From positions 1 through 43,950 of the forward strand of contig JBFLXJ010000020.1 in NCBI GenBank assembly GCA_040757085.1: a DNA stretch of 43,950 nucleotides, read 5' to 3'. The notes beneath the pieces were generated by a model. That model saw nothing but the letters and a program-made list of their open reading frames with translations. It searched no databases and was not told the DNA's origin. Below, piece by piece: positions 1 to 8,206 of this stretch. Position 1 is the stretch's first letter; each line of letters begins with the position of its first letter. The stretch is from Bacillota bacterium. GTDB taxonomy: Bacteria; Bacillota; Sulfobacillia; JACIYH01. The position numbers and the translations under genes were made by a program.

Positions 1-39
1 CCATTCTCGCCGCAGTTTCTGCCGCGCACCACTCGCCAT
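1..39 (-). CDS. IS66 TnpA (OrfA), N-terminal fragment cut by window edge
   Basis: An ATG (or the GTG just before it, at 42) lies six bases after a GGGAGG ribosome binding site on the minus strand. The first residues, MASGARQKLRREW, resemble the beginning of the IS66 OrfA at 13369 (basic residues followed by an EW/REW motif before the helix-turn-helix). OrfA is the small accessory protein of IS66 transposition. Only 13 codons are in the window, so intactness cannot be judged. Confidence 0.55.
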   Translation of the reverse strand, partial: MASGARQKLRREW

Positions 40-126
40 CACGGACCCTCCCCGAATTGATGAACTTCGGGGAGATTATCCTTCAGCGCCGAGCAGCACA
101 CCAGGTGGGTACAGTTTGACGCTTAC
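1..126 (-). mobile_element. IS66-family insertion sequence, left terminus (runs off window)
   Basis: Read on the minus strand, the sequence beginning at 126 starts GTAAGCGTCAAACTGTACCC and stays closely similar to the IS66 copy at 13288 for about 60 bases, including the stretch GATAATCTCCCCGAAGT. IS66 elements typically begin with GTAA. Downstream on the same strand lies an IS66 TnpA start, so the identity rests on both the terminus and the gene. The element continues beyond base 1. It sits inside the IS1634-type transposase gene that occupies 127-1067, so it inserted into an older mobile element. Confidence 0.85.
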
Positions 127-1067
127 GTTCTCGCACACCTTCGCGTACCGCCCCGGCCTCCCCAGGGCCCGCCGGGCCACATGCTGCCTGAGCTTCATGC
201 CCACGATGTACTGCCAGCCCGCATCAGCCAGCCTGGCCAGATTGGCCTCCGATACCATCCCCCGGTCAAGCACCAGGATGGGCTTTGTGGCCGGTACCCG
301 GCCAAGCAGCGATTTCACCGCCTCCTCCAGGCTCCTCAGGTCGGCCGTGCTGCCGGCAGGGTGAGGTGGCCTACCGGCAACCCCTCCCGGGTCGTCATCA
401 GCCCCAGCACGAGCTGCCTCTTGTCCGGCCTCCTGTCCCGGCTGTACCCGAACTCCGCAAGGCCCTCCGGGCCATCCCCTTCGAAGTAAACGCTGGTGGT
501 GTCAAACAGGCACAGGCTGGCGTCCACCGCCACCAGTTGCCCCAGCGCAGGCAGGAGCTTAGGCTCAAGCCGCGGCCAGACGTGGTAAAGCACGTCCAGA
601 GCCCGGTACAGCTGGTGAAGCGAGAGCCCTCCGGCTCCCTCCACGTGAGCGGTCCTCAGCCACTCGCACACCTTGCGTTCGGACGACGGGCTGTGCAGCC
701 TGGCAAACACCATCGCCCGTACTGCAGCATCCAGGTCAAAGGAGATCTTCCTGTCCCGGGCGAGTTCCCGGAACCAGAATCCCAGCCCCAGCTTCTCCCA
801 CAGCCGGTCCAGGGCCCAGGTGCTCCCGTATACCTTCCCGCCCCGGCTGCGCACGTCGCCGGGCCCTCTCACCACCGCCACCCGGTCTGTGAGGCTGGCC
901 AGTGAATCCACAAGCCGCGCCATTGATTCCGGGTCAAGCCGGTCCACCCTGCCCAAGCTGGCGATCACCCTGTGCCTCGGCTTGCCCTTGTCCCAGTAGC
1001 TTTCGACGAGCTGGGCGTATGTATATACCTGCCCTCCCGACCTCACCCGCGTGCGCTTAAGGAACAT
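127..1067 (-). pseudogene. IS1634-type (IS4 group) transposase, frameshifted and interrupted by IS66
   Basis: The likely start is the ATG at 1067 behind GAGGTGG, giving MFLKRTRVRSGGQ..., with the SYWDKGK..RHRVIASLGR pattern common at the N-terminus of IS1634-type transposases. The frame stays open to about 336 and contains the first DDE-region motif (VDASLCLFDTTSVYFEG). Near 350 one base is missing: the protein continues in another frame as a STADLRSLEEAVKSLLG-type segment followed by ILVLDRGMVSEANLA (second catalytic Asp region). At 126 the coding sequence stops at the IS66 end. Family members are roughly 500-600 residues, so about the last third, with the catalytic Glu, is missing from this side. 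Not functional as it stands. Confidence 0.8.
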
Positions 1068-1076
1068 GCCGACCAC

Positions 1077-1152
1077 CTCTGCCACTATTGTACTAGTGGC
1101 AGAGATCTCGGGCAAGCCGCTCAGAAAACGCATGCGTTGCCACTATGATACT
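1077..1152. repeat. 11-bp palindrome plus diverged direct repeat upstream of the IS1634-type transposase
   Basis: CTCTGCCACTA (1077-1087) and TAGTGGCAGAG (1094-1104) form an inverted repeat around TTGTAC. The core GCCACTATTGTACT (1081-1094) recurs with one indel or substitution as GCCACTATGATACT (1139-1152). The position just upstream of the transposase start suggests an IS terminal repeat or transposase operator, with the element's outer end near 1150. The other end is not in the window, so this is unproven. Confidence 0.5.
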
Positions 1153-1625
1153 CTGCTGCTCGCGCAAACGCTTGCCGCACAAGGCTCTGGTGGGACCGGT
1201 CTCGGGAACTGTCAAAGATGCGTCCGAAAATCGTTGAGCTACTGGACTTGGTGACGGAAGGGTTCTGTTGCGACCTGGGCAAGTAGGTGCGGAATCAACT
1301 GCCTGAGGAATTGGGGGTGGGGGTACAAGAACGCGGCGCGGGAAAGTCCTCTGTCAGAGGATCCATGCGAAAGCTTCACGTAGTCGCCGGAGGTTGTGCG
1401 TGAAAACGAGGCCGCCCTTGGGGGCATGGATCGAGGTTGATTATCGCGTCGATCCTGCGAGTCATCTAGGCCTCCCCGGTTGCCCCTAGCATTGGCGGCT
1501 GAGATGGCCTCACGCCACGATTGGGATTCCCAAAGTCCGTTTGAAGCCCACCCAATCTTTTTCCTGGGGGCGGGACTGCTCTAGGATTCTTGAGCTACTT
1601 GGATCACGGTCCCTGCTTCCTTTTC
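1153..1625. other. Non-coding stretch between IS debris and the sigma-54 cluster
   Basis: No convincing gene is seen. A short reading frame from ATG 1218 (MRPKIVELLDLVTEGF...) ends after about 22 codons and may be debris of a lost gene. Upstream activator binding sites for the sigma-54 regulator encoded at 8207 would be expected here, but I could not identify a clear repeated site. Confidence 0.4.
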
Positions 1626-1631
1626 ACGCTC

Positions 1632-1646
1632 TGGCATGAGAATTGC
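1632..1646 (+). promoter_or_regulatory. Sigma-54 (RpoN) -24/-12 promoter
   Basis: TGGCATGAGAATTGC carries GG at the -24 position and GC at -12 with the obligatory spacing, matching the RpoN consensus TGGCAYR-N4-TTGC at every conserved base. It lies about 80 bases before the first gene of the cluster (start 1726). The cluster ends in a sigma-54-dependent activator (8207-10330), which makes a functional site much more likely. Transcription would begin near 1658. Confidence 0.8.
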
Positions 1647-1725
1647 GTAAAGCGGTGTGCAGAGGAAGGGGCGCCCGCCAGGGGTGTCGTGGAAGCACAG
1701 GCTACAGGGAAGGGAGGTGTGTTTC

Positions 1726-1947
1726 GTGAACAGCGGATCGGGCGAGTGGGTTCGGGTGCCGTGGTTCCGTTTCATCGGTATGAGCTTGTTCCTGCTGCTC
1801 ATGGCGCTGGCACCATTCGTCAGGTGGCCGGCAGGGCCTGCGTCGCTGGACTGGGGAGTCTGGATGGTGTGCTACTTCGCTTACTTGGTTCTGCTGGCCT
1901 CCTCGGTAGCCCACGTGATTCTTGCTGAAAGGAGGGAGAAGGAATGA
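1726..1947 (+). CDS. Small two-TM membrane protein, probable symporter partner
   Basis: GTG start with GGAGGT seven bases upstream; 73 residues. Two hydrophobic segments (about residues 13-32 and 42-65) with a short charged tail (ERREKE) predict two membrane helices. The stop overlaps the ATG of the following sodium:solute symporter, so the two are translationally coupled. Small two-helix proteins accompany several SSS carriers (YhdT with PanF in enterobacteria, DUF3311/DUF485 proteins elsewhere), and a role as an accessory subunit is inferred from that. I cannot assign it to one of those families by sight. Confidence 0.7.
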   Translation: MNSGSGEWVRVPWFRFIGMSLFLLLMALAPFVRWPAGPASLDWGVWMVCYFAYLVLLASSVAHVILAERREKE

Positions 1948-3422
1948 CCGAGGCGATTGTGGCCAACCGCGTGTGGTATATTTCCGTGCTTGCTGTTTAC
2001 CTCTTGGGGATACTGGCATTGGGTACCTACTTTACGCGCCGTATGAAGACAGACGAAGACTTTTACGTTGCTGGAGGCAAGCTCAGCGCTGTGGTAACCG
2101 GTGCGTCGTACTCCGCCACCCAAATCAGCGCGGGTACGTTCATTGGCGCCGTGGGAGCAGCAGCCACGATGGGTTACAACTACGTCCCCGTTGCCATCAG
2201 TGCTACGGCGGCGCCGTGGTCGACCTTCTTGTTCATTGGTGAGCGGGTGCGCCGGGTCGCAGGGAGGATCGGTGCGCTGACTTACGGTGACATACTGGAA
2301 CGGCGGTTCGGGCCTGCTTGCAGGCTCGTGTATGCGGTGATTATCGTCTTGTTCTATGTGCCCCTCCTCGTGGCACAGTTTAAGGGTGCCGGCAACATAA
2401 TGCAGGTACTGCTGGGCTGGGATTACGTTCCGTCGGTGTTCCTGTCTGCGGCTATTGCGATCTTCTATACAGCAGCGGCCGGCATGCTTGGCGACGCATA
2501 CAGCGATCTGATCCAGGTCATCGTGATGGTGGTCGGCCTGATCATCCTGCTCCCCACCGCCGTCAGTGCGGCGGGTGGATTCGCTGGCATGCATGCCAAG
2601 CTTGCCACAATTGACCCCAAGCTGGTTCACCTCGCCGGCATCATGCCTGCCATCTGGGGTTTCTCTAACATCATCCACTGGTCCGTCCTCAACATCGGAG
2701 GCGCACCGCACGCTATTTTCCGGTTCCTGGCGGCGAAGGACGTGAAGCAGTTGCGTCGGGCGCTACTGTGGGCGCTATGTTTCAATGGCTTTCTCCTGTT
2801 CGCCTGCGGCATGCTGGGGCCAGTCGGGCGGGTGATGTTCCCCACGCTTAAGGATCGGGACCTCACGACGCCGCTGCTTGCGGCCACTCTGCTCCACCCA
2901 TTGTTGACGGGTCTCATGCTCTCCGCCATCATCGCCGCCATCATGTCCACGGTCGACTCGGTGATGGTGCTGGGGGCGTCGGCAGTGTGCCGGGACATCT
3001 ACCAGCGATTCATGAACCCGCAGATGACCCCGGCGCAGCGTCTCAAGATATCCCGCATCGTCACAATTATCCTGGGGCTTATTGGGGTGGTGGGTGCCGT
3101 GCGCCCCATTACTGCCGTGCAATGGTTCGTGGCCTTCTCGTTCGCCGTAGGAGCTGCTGCCTTCACTTTTCCGCTGCTATTCGCGATGTGGTGGCCACGC
3201 GCGACCAAGGATGGTGCCCTGGCAGGTATGGTGGGTGGCGCTGCGGTCTGCCTGTTCTGGTATGGCCTTAGCTGGTCGTGGTACAGGTCGTTTTCCAAGT
3301 TCCCATATGGCATATGGCCCTCGATCATAGGCACCGCAGTTTCCCTTGTGCTGACCGTGGCTGTGAGCCTGCTCACCAAGCCTGCGCCCAAAGAGGTCCT
3401 GCATGAATTCTACGCTCCATGA
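1944..3422 (+). CDS. Sodium:solute symporter (SSS family, PanF-like)
   Basis: 492 residues with about 13 hydrophobic segments, the usual SSS size. The N-terminal part shows family hallmarks: an ...RRMKTDEDFYVAGGKL segment after TM1, then GASYSATQISAGTFIGAVG, which is the sodium-site helix region. Segments such as TYGDILERRFG and VAQFKGAGN are reminiscent of the pantothenate carrier PanF, but similar wording also occurs in other carboxylate carriers, so the substrate is open. It should import an organic anion with Na+ across the cytoplasmic membrane. It is the second gene behind the sigma-54 promoter, overlaps the small membrane protein by 4 bases and the next gene by 20 bases. Confidence 0.88.
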   Translation: MTEAIVANRVWYISVLAVYLLGILALGTYFTRRMKTDEDFYVAGGKLSAVVTGASYSATQISAGTFIGAVGAAATMGYNYVPVAISATAAPWSTFLFIGERVRRVAGRIGALTYGDILERRFGPACRLVYAVIIVLFYVPLLVAQFKGAGNIMQVLLGWDYVPSVFLSAAIAIFYTAAAGMLGDAYSDLIQVIVMVVGLIILLPTAVSAAGGFAGMHAKLATIDPKLVHLAGIMPAIWGFSNIIHWSVLNIGGAPHAIFRFLAAKDVKQLRRALLWALCFNGFLLFACGMLGPVGRVMFPTLKDRDLTTPLLAATLLHPLLTGLMLSAIIAAIMSTVDSVMVLGASAVCRDIYQRFMNPQMTPAQRLKISRIVTIILGLIGVVGAVRPITAVQWFVAFSFAVGAAAFTFPLLFAMWWPRATKDGALAGMVGGAAVCLFWYGLSWSWYRSFSKFPYGIWPSIIGTAVSLVLTVAVSLLTKPAPKEVLHEFYAP

Positions 3423-4047
3423 GAGTGTGCGGGGCGGCAGTGGGGGCTGCGGATCGAGCATGGTTGCAGCGTTTCTTCTCGGAGCAGCCCCCAGTGCCGC
3501 CCTCCTCGGGGGTGTGCCGGTGGGCTACAAGCTTGTGCCGTGCCTTCTGACTCTAGAGGCTGCTACGGCAGTGGTTGAGAAGACCGCCCGAGCGTGCGGA
3601 GCCGTGGTTCGTTGCTGGGAGGGGCGGCTGGCGTATCTGCCCGTGTGGGTTGCGCACACCCTGTGCACGGTGCGCCAGCCTTTTGGCGGAACGAGGAAGC
3701 TGCCCTTGCTGGTTGGTGCTGACGGCTGGTCCGGGGTGGTCGCGGTACTGGCCGGCGCACCGCTGTTCCAGGTCGTCGAGGAGGTCAGGGCCGAGGAGTT
3801 GCTCCTACCCGTCCGGTTTGGTCCGGCCGATTTGGAACCACTTGTCGTCAGGGAGGCTCAAGAGTACCTGATGAGCCGGTGGAGGCAGCTCTCCGAGGTG
3901 TCCGTGCTGGCCATGGACTTGCTCTACAGGCCGGTGTGGGTGTGCCTCGACGAAAGGCGCAAGGTGAGGATGGTTGACGGTCACACCGGAGAGCGCCTGT
4001 ACCACTTGGATAGGATGAGCGAGAGCCTGGTTTCGCTGTTCGTGTAG
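3403..4047 (+). CDS. Hypothetical protein, 214 aa, of unknown family
   Basis: The ATG at 3403 overlaps the end of the symporter gene and follows AAAGAGG, so the two are probably coupled. I do not recognise the family. The N-terminal 45 residues are Gly/Ala-rich and mildly hydrophobic (SMVAAFLLGAAPSAALLGG), possibly one membrane segment or a signal-anchor. The remainder is a soluble-looking alpha/beta pattern with no Cys/His clusters or nucleotide-binding loops. The C-terminal third (about 160-214) ends DGHTGERLYHLDRMSESLV. Its fixed place between transporter and catabolic enzymes suggests a role in the same pathway, for example an accessory or sensor protein. Confidence 0.65.
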   Translation: MNSTLHESVRGGSGGCGSSMVAAFLLGAAPSAALLGGVPVGYKLVPCLLTLEAATAVVEKTARACGAVVRCWEGRLAYLPVWVAHTLCTVRQPFGGTRKLPLLVGADGWSGVVAVLAGAPLFQVVEEVRAEELLLPVRFGPADLEPLVVREAQEYLMSRWRQLSEVSVLAMDLLYRPVWVCLDERRKVRMVDGHTGERLYHLDRMSESLVSLFV

Positions 4048-4099
4048 TTTGTGCCGCGGCAGGCGTGCGGCACCAGATAAGAGAGGAGGTAGGGCTGCC

Positions 4100-4855
4100 T
4101 TGCGTCTTGCGGGTTGCAAAGCGGTGATAACGGGGGCTGCAAGGGGCATCGGTCGCGCCATTGCCCATGCTTTTGCCCAAGAGGGTTGCGACCTAGCCGT
4201 TAACGCCTTGCACGAGGAGGGGTTGAGAGCCCTGGTGCAAGAGCTGGAAGGCCTGGGCGTCTCGGTGCTCCCGCTCCCCGGCGATGTGTCCGACCACGGC
4301 CTAGCCAGGGAGCACGCAGCCACGGTACAGCGGGCCTTTGGCCGGGTGGACTACCTTGTGAACAACGCGGGGGTGTCGCAACCCAAGCTGGTGGCGGATC
4401 TTTCCGAGGAGGAGTGGGACCGTACCCTGGCAATCAATTTAAAGAGCGGCTTTAACTGGACCCAGGCATTCTTGCCTCTGCTCATGGCAGCACCTGCCCC
4501 TGCGGTGGTGAACATATCTTCCATTAGTGCAAAGCACGGGGGTGGCTTCGGTACGGTCAGCAAGGCGTGCTATGCTGCTTCCAAAGCGGGTGTTTTGGGC
4601 TTCACCCGCGGCCTCGCCAAGGAGTTGGCCCCCAAGGTGCGGGTAAACGCTGTGTGTCCGGGTTTGATCGCGACGCCCATGACCGCGCGGCTCGTGGAAA
4701 GCCCCCAAGCCCCGGAAATCCTCAAGACCATCCCCCTCGGCCGTTTCGGCAGACCCGAGGAAGTGGCTGCGGTGGTGCTGTTCTTGTGCCTCCCGGAGGC
4801 CTCGTACATCACAGGGGAAGTCGTGGACGTCAACGGAGGAATGCTCATTGACTAA
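4100..4855 (+). CDS. Short-chain dehydrogenase/reductase (SDR, FabG-like)
   Basis: I chose the TTG at 4100, nine bases after GAGGAGGT; the protein is then 251 residues, the classical SDR length. The Rossmann motif TGAARGIG is at residues 11-18, the NNAG motif near 88-91, the catalytic Ser in NISSIS near 140, and the YxxxK motif as YAASK from Tyr158. These make a working NAD(P)-dependent oxidoreductase likely. The sequence is FabG-like, but the setting (transporter, M20 hydrolases, sigma-54 regulator) points to oxidation of a hydroxy acid or alcohol in catabolism rather than fatty acid synthesis. The specific substrate is not readable from sequence. Confidence 0.88.
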   Translation: MRLAGCKAVITGAARGIGRAIAHAFAQEGCDLAVNALHEEGLRALVQELEGLGVSVLPLPGDVSDHGLAREHAATVQRAFGRVDYLVNNAGVSQPKLVADLSEEEWDRTLAINLKSGFNWTQAFLPLLMAAPAPAVVNISSISAKHGGGFGTVSKACYAASKAGVLGFTRGLAKELAPKVRVNAVCPGLIATPMTARLVESPQAPEILKTIPLGRFGRPEEVAAVVLFLCLPEASYITGEVVDVNGGMLID

Positions 4856-4882
4856 GCATGGCCTAGCGGGGAGGGAAAAGTG

Positions 4883-6070
4883 ATGGCCGAACGCGTAAAC
4901 CCAGAGCGACTTCTGGATTTAGCTCGTCGCCTGGTGTGCATTCCCAGTATCAACCCCCCGGGCGAGTACGGTCGGGTGGCGGCAGAGGTAGAGCAGGCGA
5001 TGAGGGAGGCCGGTCTGGTTACCCGGGTCGTAGAGGGCGAGCCGGGTAAACCGAACGTGTTGGGAATCCTGCCGGGGTCGGACCCGGCCCGGCCGGTTTT
5101 GCTCCTCAGCGGGCACATGGACGTGGTACCCGCGGGCGACCCGGGTGCCTGGCAGGAAGACCCGTTTAGCGGTAGGGTGGTGGGGGGGTATTTGTGGGGC
5201 CGCGGGACGGCGGACATGAAGGGTGCTTTGGCGGCGCAGGTAGAGGCGGCTCGGGTGCTGGCCGCGGGCCGCCGCATGCCGGGTTCGCTAGTGGTGGCCG
5301 CGACGGTGGACGACGAGACGGCCGGGCCGATGGGGATGAAGTACCTCATCGAGTCCGGGTGGCCTTCGGGCTTGCCCTTACCCTTCCTGCACGTGCTGGG
5401 GGAAGCCAACGACCTCAATGTGACGGTGGCGTTCAAGGGCAGGGTCTGGTTCCGCATCGCGACCAGGGGCGTTGCCGCCCACGGAGGCGCCCCGGAGACG
5501 GGCGTCAACGCGGTCGAAAAGATGATTGAGCTGTTCCGGCACCTGCGGGCACTGCCGGGCCGGGAACACCCTCTTATGGGGCGGGACACTCTGAACTTGG
5601 GCACTATTCGGGGAGGGGAAAAAGTGAACATCGTCCCCGATTGCTGCGAGGCGACGTTTGACTACCGCGTTTGTTCTCCGTGCTCGGCAGCGGAAGCTGA
5701 AGCGCGCTTCCGGCAGGTTGTAGAAAAGTTGAGCCGAGAGGATTCGGAGTTCGTAGTGAGCCGGTTTGAGGTGTTCGAGAAGAGGGATCCGCTGGAAGTT
5801 GACCCCGATGGCAGGGCCGTCCGCCTGGTGCGCGAGGTGGTCAGGGATGTAACCGGGCGCGAGCCCCGTCTGCTGGGGACCCTTTCTGCGGGGGATGCGT
5901 ACTACGTGCTTCAGAAGTCCATCCCCGCCGTATGGGTGGGACCGGGCGACAGTTCCCTGTTGCACGCCGCCAACGAGCGCATAGCCGTACGCGACCTGGA
6001 AGTAGCCGCCCTCGTTTACGTCGAGCTGGCACGGCGAGCCTGTTCGGGTGGCTGGAAGAAGGATGAGTGA
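4883..6070 (+). CDS. M20 family metallo-amidohydrolase (ArgE/DapE type)
   Basis: 395 residues from the ATG at 4883 (a GTG directly before it is possible), behind GGGAGGG. It has the M20 pattern: metal ligand and nearby Asp in GHMDVVP, WGRGTADMKG with the bridging Asp, VDDETAGPMG where ADEE is usual, and a late His in SLLHAANE. A lid/dimerisation domain with GVAAHGGAPETGVNA lies in the middle. In the region where most relatives have GEPT it reads GEANDLN. The family hydrolyses N-acyl or peptide-like amide bonds with two Zn ions. It is followed by a second M20 gene overlapping by 8 bases; the two may act on related substrates. Confidence 0.87.
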   Translation: MAERVNPERLLDLARRLVCIPSINPPGEYGRVAAEVEQAMREAGLVTRVVEGEPGKPNVLGILPGSDPARPVLLLSGHMDVVPAGDPGAWQEDPFSGRVVGGYLWGRGTADMKGALAAQVEAARVLAAGRRMPGSLVVAATVDDETAGPMGMKYLIESGWPSGLPLPFLHVLGEANDLNVTVAFKGRVWFRIATRGVAAHGGAPETGVNAVEKMIELFRHLRALPGREHPLMGRDTLNLGTIRGGEKVNIVPDCCEATFDYRVCSPCSAAEAEARFRQVVEKLSREDSEFVVSRFEVFEKRDPLEVDPDGRAVRLVREVVRDVTGREPRLLGTLSAGDAYYVLQKSIPAVWVGPGDSSLLHAANERIAVRDLEVAALVYVELARRACSGGWKKDE

Positions 6071-7283
6071 CATGCCCCACCCGGTGCTGGATTGGATGTA
6101 TGCGCAGCAGCATGTCATGGTGCAAGTTCTGGCGGATCTGGTCGCCGTGGATACCGGGCCTGGTTGTGCTGACGGGATCATGGCGGCCGGCAATATCCTT
6201 CTTGAGTTGCTGAAGCCCGTCGGTGTGAAGGTTACCGAGTTCCCTTCCGATAAAGGGAGGAACCTCCTTGTCGAAGGGGGTAAGGGGACAGGGTTGCCCG
6301 TTCTCATTCTCGGCCATCTGGATACTGTTTTTCCCAGGGGGACGACTGTAGCTCGACCGTTTCGAATCGAAGGCGATCGGGCCTGCGGGCCAGGAGTGTG
6401 CGACATGAAAGGAGGCCTTGTGACGGCTGTCTTTGCTTTGCGGTATCTGGCCTTGGAAGAGGGTGACCTTCCGCCTGTGATCGCGGTGTTCAATGCGGAC
6501 GAGGAGACGGGGTCTCGTACATCGCGTAGCCTTATTGAGCAGGTGGCCCGGCGGAGCGCTGCTGCATTTGTCATGGAGCCGGCGCGGCCGGACGGATCTG
6601 TTGTGGTGAGGCGTAAGGGGGTGGCCTGGTATCGGGTGGTGGTGCGGGGACGGGCGGCCCACGCTGGTTCCGAGCCAGACAAGGGATCCAGTGCTGTGGA
6701 GGAACTGGCCCATAAAATCCTGCAGTTCAGTGGTCTCAACGATCCCTCGGTGGGTCTCACCGTCAACGTAGGCCGCGTGCTCGGGGGTACTGCGGCCAAC
6801 GTGGTGGCGGAGCACGCCGAAGCGGACGTCGACCTGAGATTCTGGCGCGAGAGTGACCTCGCCCGAGCAGCGGCGACCATGCGGGAGCTGTGTTCAAAAC
6901 CCACGATACCCGGGACGGGGTGTCAGCTGGAGGAGGTGGTTTCCCGCCCGCCTCTGGAAGTGACGCCCGAGAGTGCGGTCCTTCATTCCGTCGTACAGGA
7001 TGCGGCCAGGGATTTGGGGTTTGCTGTGGAAGGCGCGGCCACCGGGGCGTACTCCGACGGCAATATCGCCGCGAGTGTCGGTATACCTGTGGTCGATGGG
7101 ATGGGCCCCGTTGGCGGTGGCACGCACAGCGACCACGAGTACGTCGAACTGGGCACGCTTCCGCAACGGGCTGCTTTGCTGGCTCTGTCAATCAGGCGCG
7201 CGGCCCAGCAGTTGGCTCGGGGTGGGGGAGGTGATCAGGGTGGCTGGTCTACAGGATTGCCCCTCTCGCCCGCTTGCTGGTAA
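6063..7283 (+). CDS. M20 family peptidase, carboxypeptidase G2-like
   Basis: The ATG at 6063 overlaps the stop of the preceding M20 gene, giving 406 residues. Motifs: GHLDTVFP (metal ligand), GPGVCDMKGG (bridging Asp), FNADEETGS (general base and metal Glu), VMEPARPDG, RGRAAHAGSEPDKGSSA (dimer-domain His) and GGGTHSDHEYV (last metal His). This combination is that of the glutamate carboxypeptidase/CPG2 branch, which releases a C-terminal amino acid from an acyl group. The C-terminal 20 residues (after AQQLARGGG) overlap the next gene's start and are probably dispensable. It differs from the ArgE/DapE-type neighbour, so this is not a simple tandem duplication. Confidence 0.87.
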   Translation: MSDMPHPVLDWMYAQQHVMVQVLADLVAVDTGPGCADGIMAAGNILLELLKPVGVKVTEFPSDKGRNLLVEGGKGTGLPVLILGHLDTVFPRGTTVARPFRIEGDRACGPGVCDMKGGLVTAVFALRYLALEEGDLPPVIAVFNADEETGSRTSRSLIEQVARRSAAAFVMEPARPDGSVVVRRKGVAWYRVVVRGRAAHAGSEPDKGSSAVEELAHKILQFSGLNDPSVGLTVNVGRVLGGTAANVVAEHAEADVDLRFWRESDLARAAATMRELCSKPTIPGTGCQLEEVVSRPPLEVTPESAVLHSVVQDAARDLGFAVEGAATGAYSDGNIAASVGIPVVDGMGPVGGGTHSDHEYVELGTLPQRAALLALSIRRAAQQLARGGGGDQGGWSTGLPLSPACW

Positions 7284-8079
7284 GGTGGCCGTGGTGACCG
7301 GCGCCTCACGAGGGATCGGAGCCGCCATCGCGCGTGAGTTGGCCCGGCGCGGCGCCGCGGTGACGGTTGTGTCACGCACTGCGGAAACGCTCCAGCCGGT
7401 GGCGCAGATGATCCAGGACGAGGGGGGTACCTGCCTGCCGCTGGCGGCGGACGTGAGGGATACTGCTCAGGTGAGAAAGCTGGTCGATTCCACCTATGGG
7501 GAATTCGGGCGCGTCGAAATCCTGGTGAACAATGCCGGCTTATACCCCGTCACGCCCTTCCTGGATCTCACCGATGAGGAGTGGGACGAGGTGGTGGCCA
7601 CCAACTTGCGCGGCCCGTTCGTGTGCTCACGAGAATTCGCACGCCGGATGGTGGCCGATCCGCGTTCCCGGCGTGGCACGGCGGACGGCGCAACCCCCCA
7701 ACCCTGGGGTCGCATCATCAACATAAGTTCAACATCCAGCCTGCTCGCGCGCCCGGGCATCGCCCACTATTCCTCTTCGAAGGCGGGCGTCAACGGCCTC
7801 ACAAGGGTGCTGGCCATAGAACTGGCCCCTTACGGCATCACAGTGAACTCGGTTTGCCCCGGTCTCATAGCCACCGAGACCATCGTGGCTCAGGCTCAGG
7901 ATCCCGGTCGTCAGGCAGAGCACCGTGCCAAGCTGGCGCGCATACCTCAGGGTCGATGCGGTCAGCCCCAGGAAGTTGCAGCAGTGGTTGCCTTCCTGGC
8001 CTCCGACGAAGCGGCGTATATCACGGGAGCTGTCATCGTCGTGGACGGCGGCTACACCTTGGGCATTCCCGGTTATTAG
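7240..8079 (+). CDS. Short-chain dehydrogenase/reductase (second SDR)
   Basis: The GTG at 7240 lies eight bases after GGAGG inside the end of the preceding gene (44-base overlap); 279 residues. TGASRGIG is the nucleotide loop, NNAG begins near residue 97, the active-site Ser lies in NISSTSS, and the catalytic Tyr177/Lys181 are in HYSSSKAG. An insertion of about 15 residues (RRGTADGATPQPWG) before the Ser strand lengthens it relative to the SDR at 4100. NPG-type loop reads CPGLIATE. A classical NAD(P)-dependent oxidoreductase, probably of the same catabolic pathway. It is the last enzyme gene before the regulator. Confidence 0.88.
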   Translation: MAGLQDCPSRPLAGKVAVVTGASRGIGAAIARELARRGAAVTVVSRTAETLQPVAQMIQDEGGTCLPLAADVRDTAQVRKLVDSTYGEFGRVEILVNNAGLYPVTPFLDLTDEEWDEVVATNLRGPFVCSREFARRMVADPRSRRGTADGATPQPWGRIINISSTSSLLARPGIAHYSSSKAGVNGLTRVLAIELAPYGITVNSVCPGLIATETIVAQAQDPGRQAEHRAKLARIPQGRCGQPQEVAAVVAFLASDEAAYITGAVIVVDGGYTLGIPGY

Positions 8080-8206
8080 TCCCTCCGTGGCCCATCGCGT
8101 TTCTCCCGGGGTACACCCTGGGCCGGTTCCGGCGTGGCAGGATCGTATGCCGGGGGCATCCAAAATGCATAGTAGGAGCGAAGGGTGTCAGAGGGGCAGC
8201 GCACAG

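Noticed and set aside
4100-4855. Naming the first SDR fabG
   Set aside because: FabG-like motifs are shared by many SDRs and no fatty-acid synthesis genes are near; the setting is catabolic.
6973-7240. N-terminal extension of the second SDR into the preceding M20 gene
   Set aside because: The extra 89 residues are the shadow of the M20 gene in another frame; GGAGG plus GTG at 7240 gives a normal SDR start.
8080-8206. A second sigma-54 promoter (GTGGCAGGATCGTATGCC) before the activator gene
   Set aside because: The GG to GC spacing is one base too long, which normally abolishes RpoN recognition.
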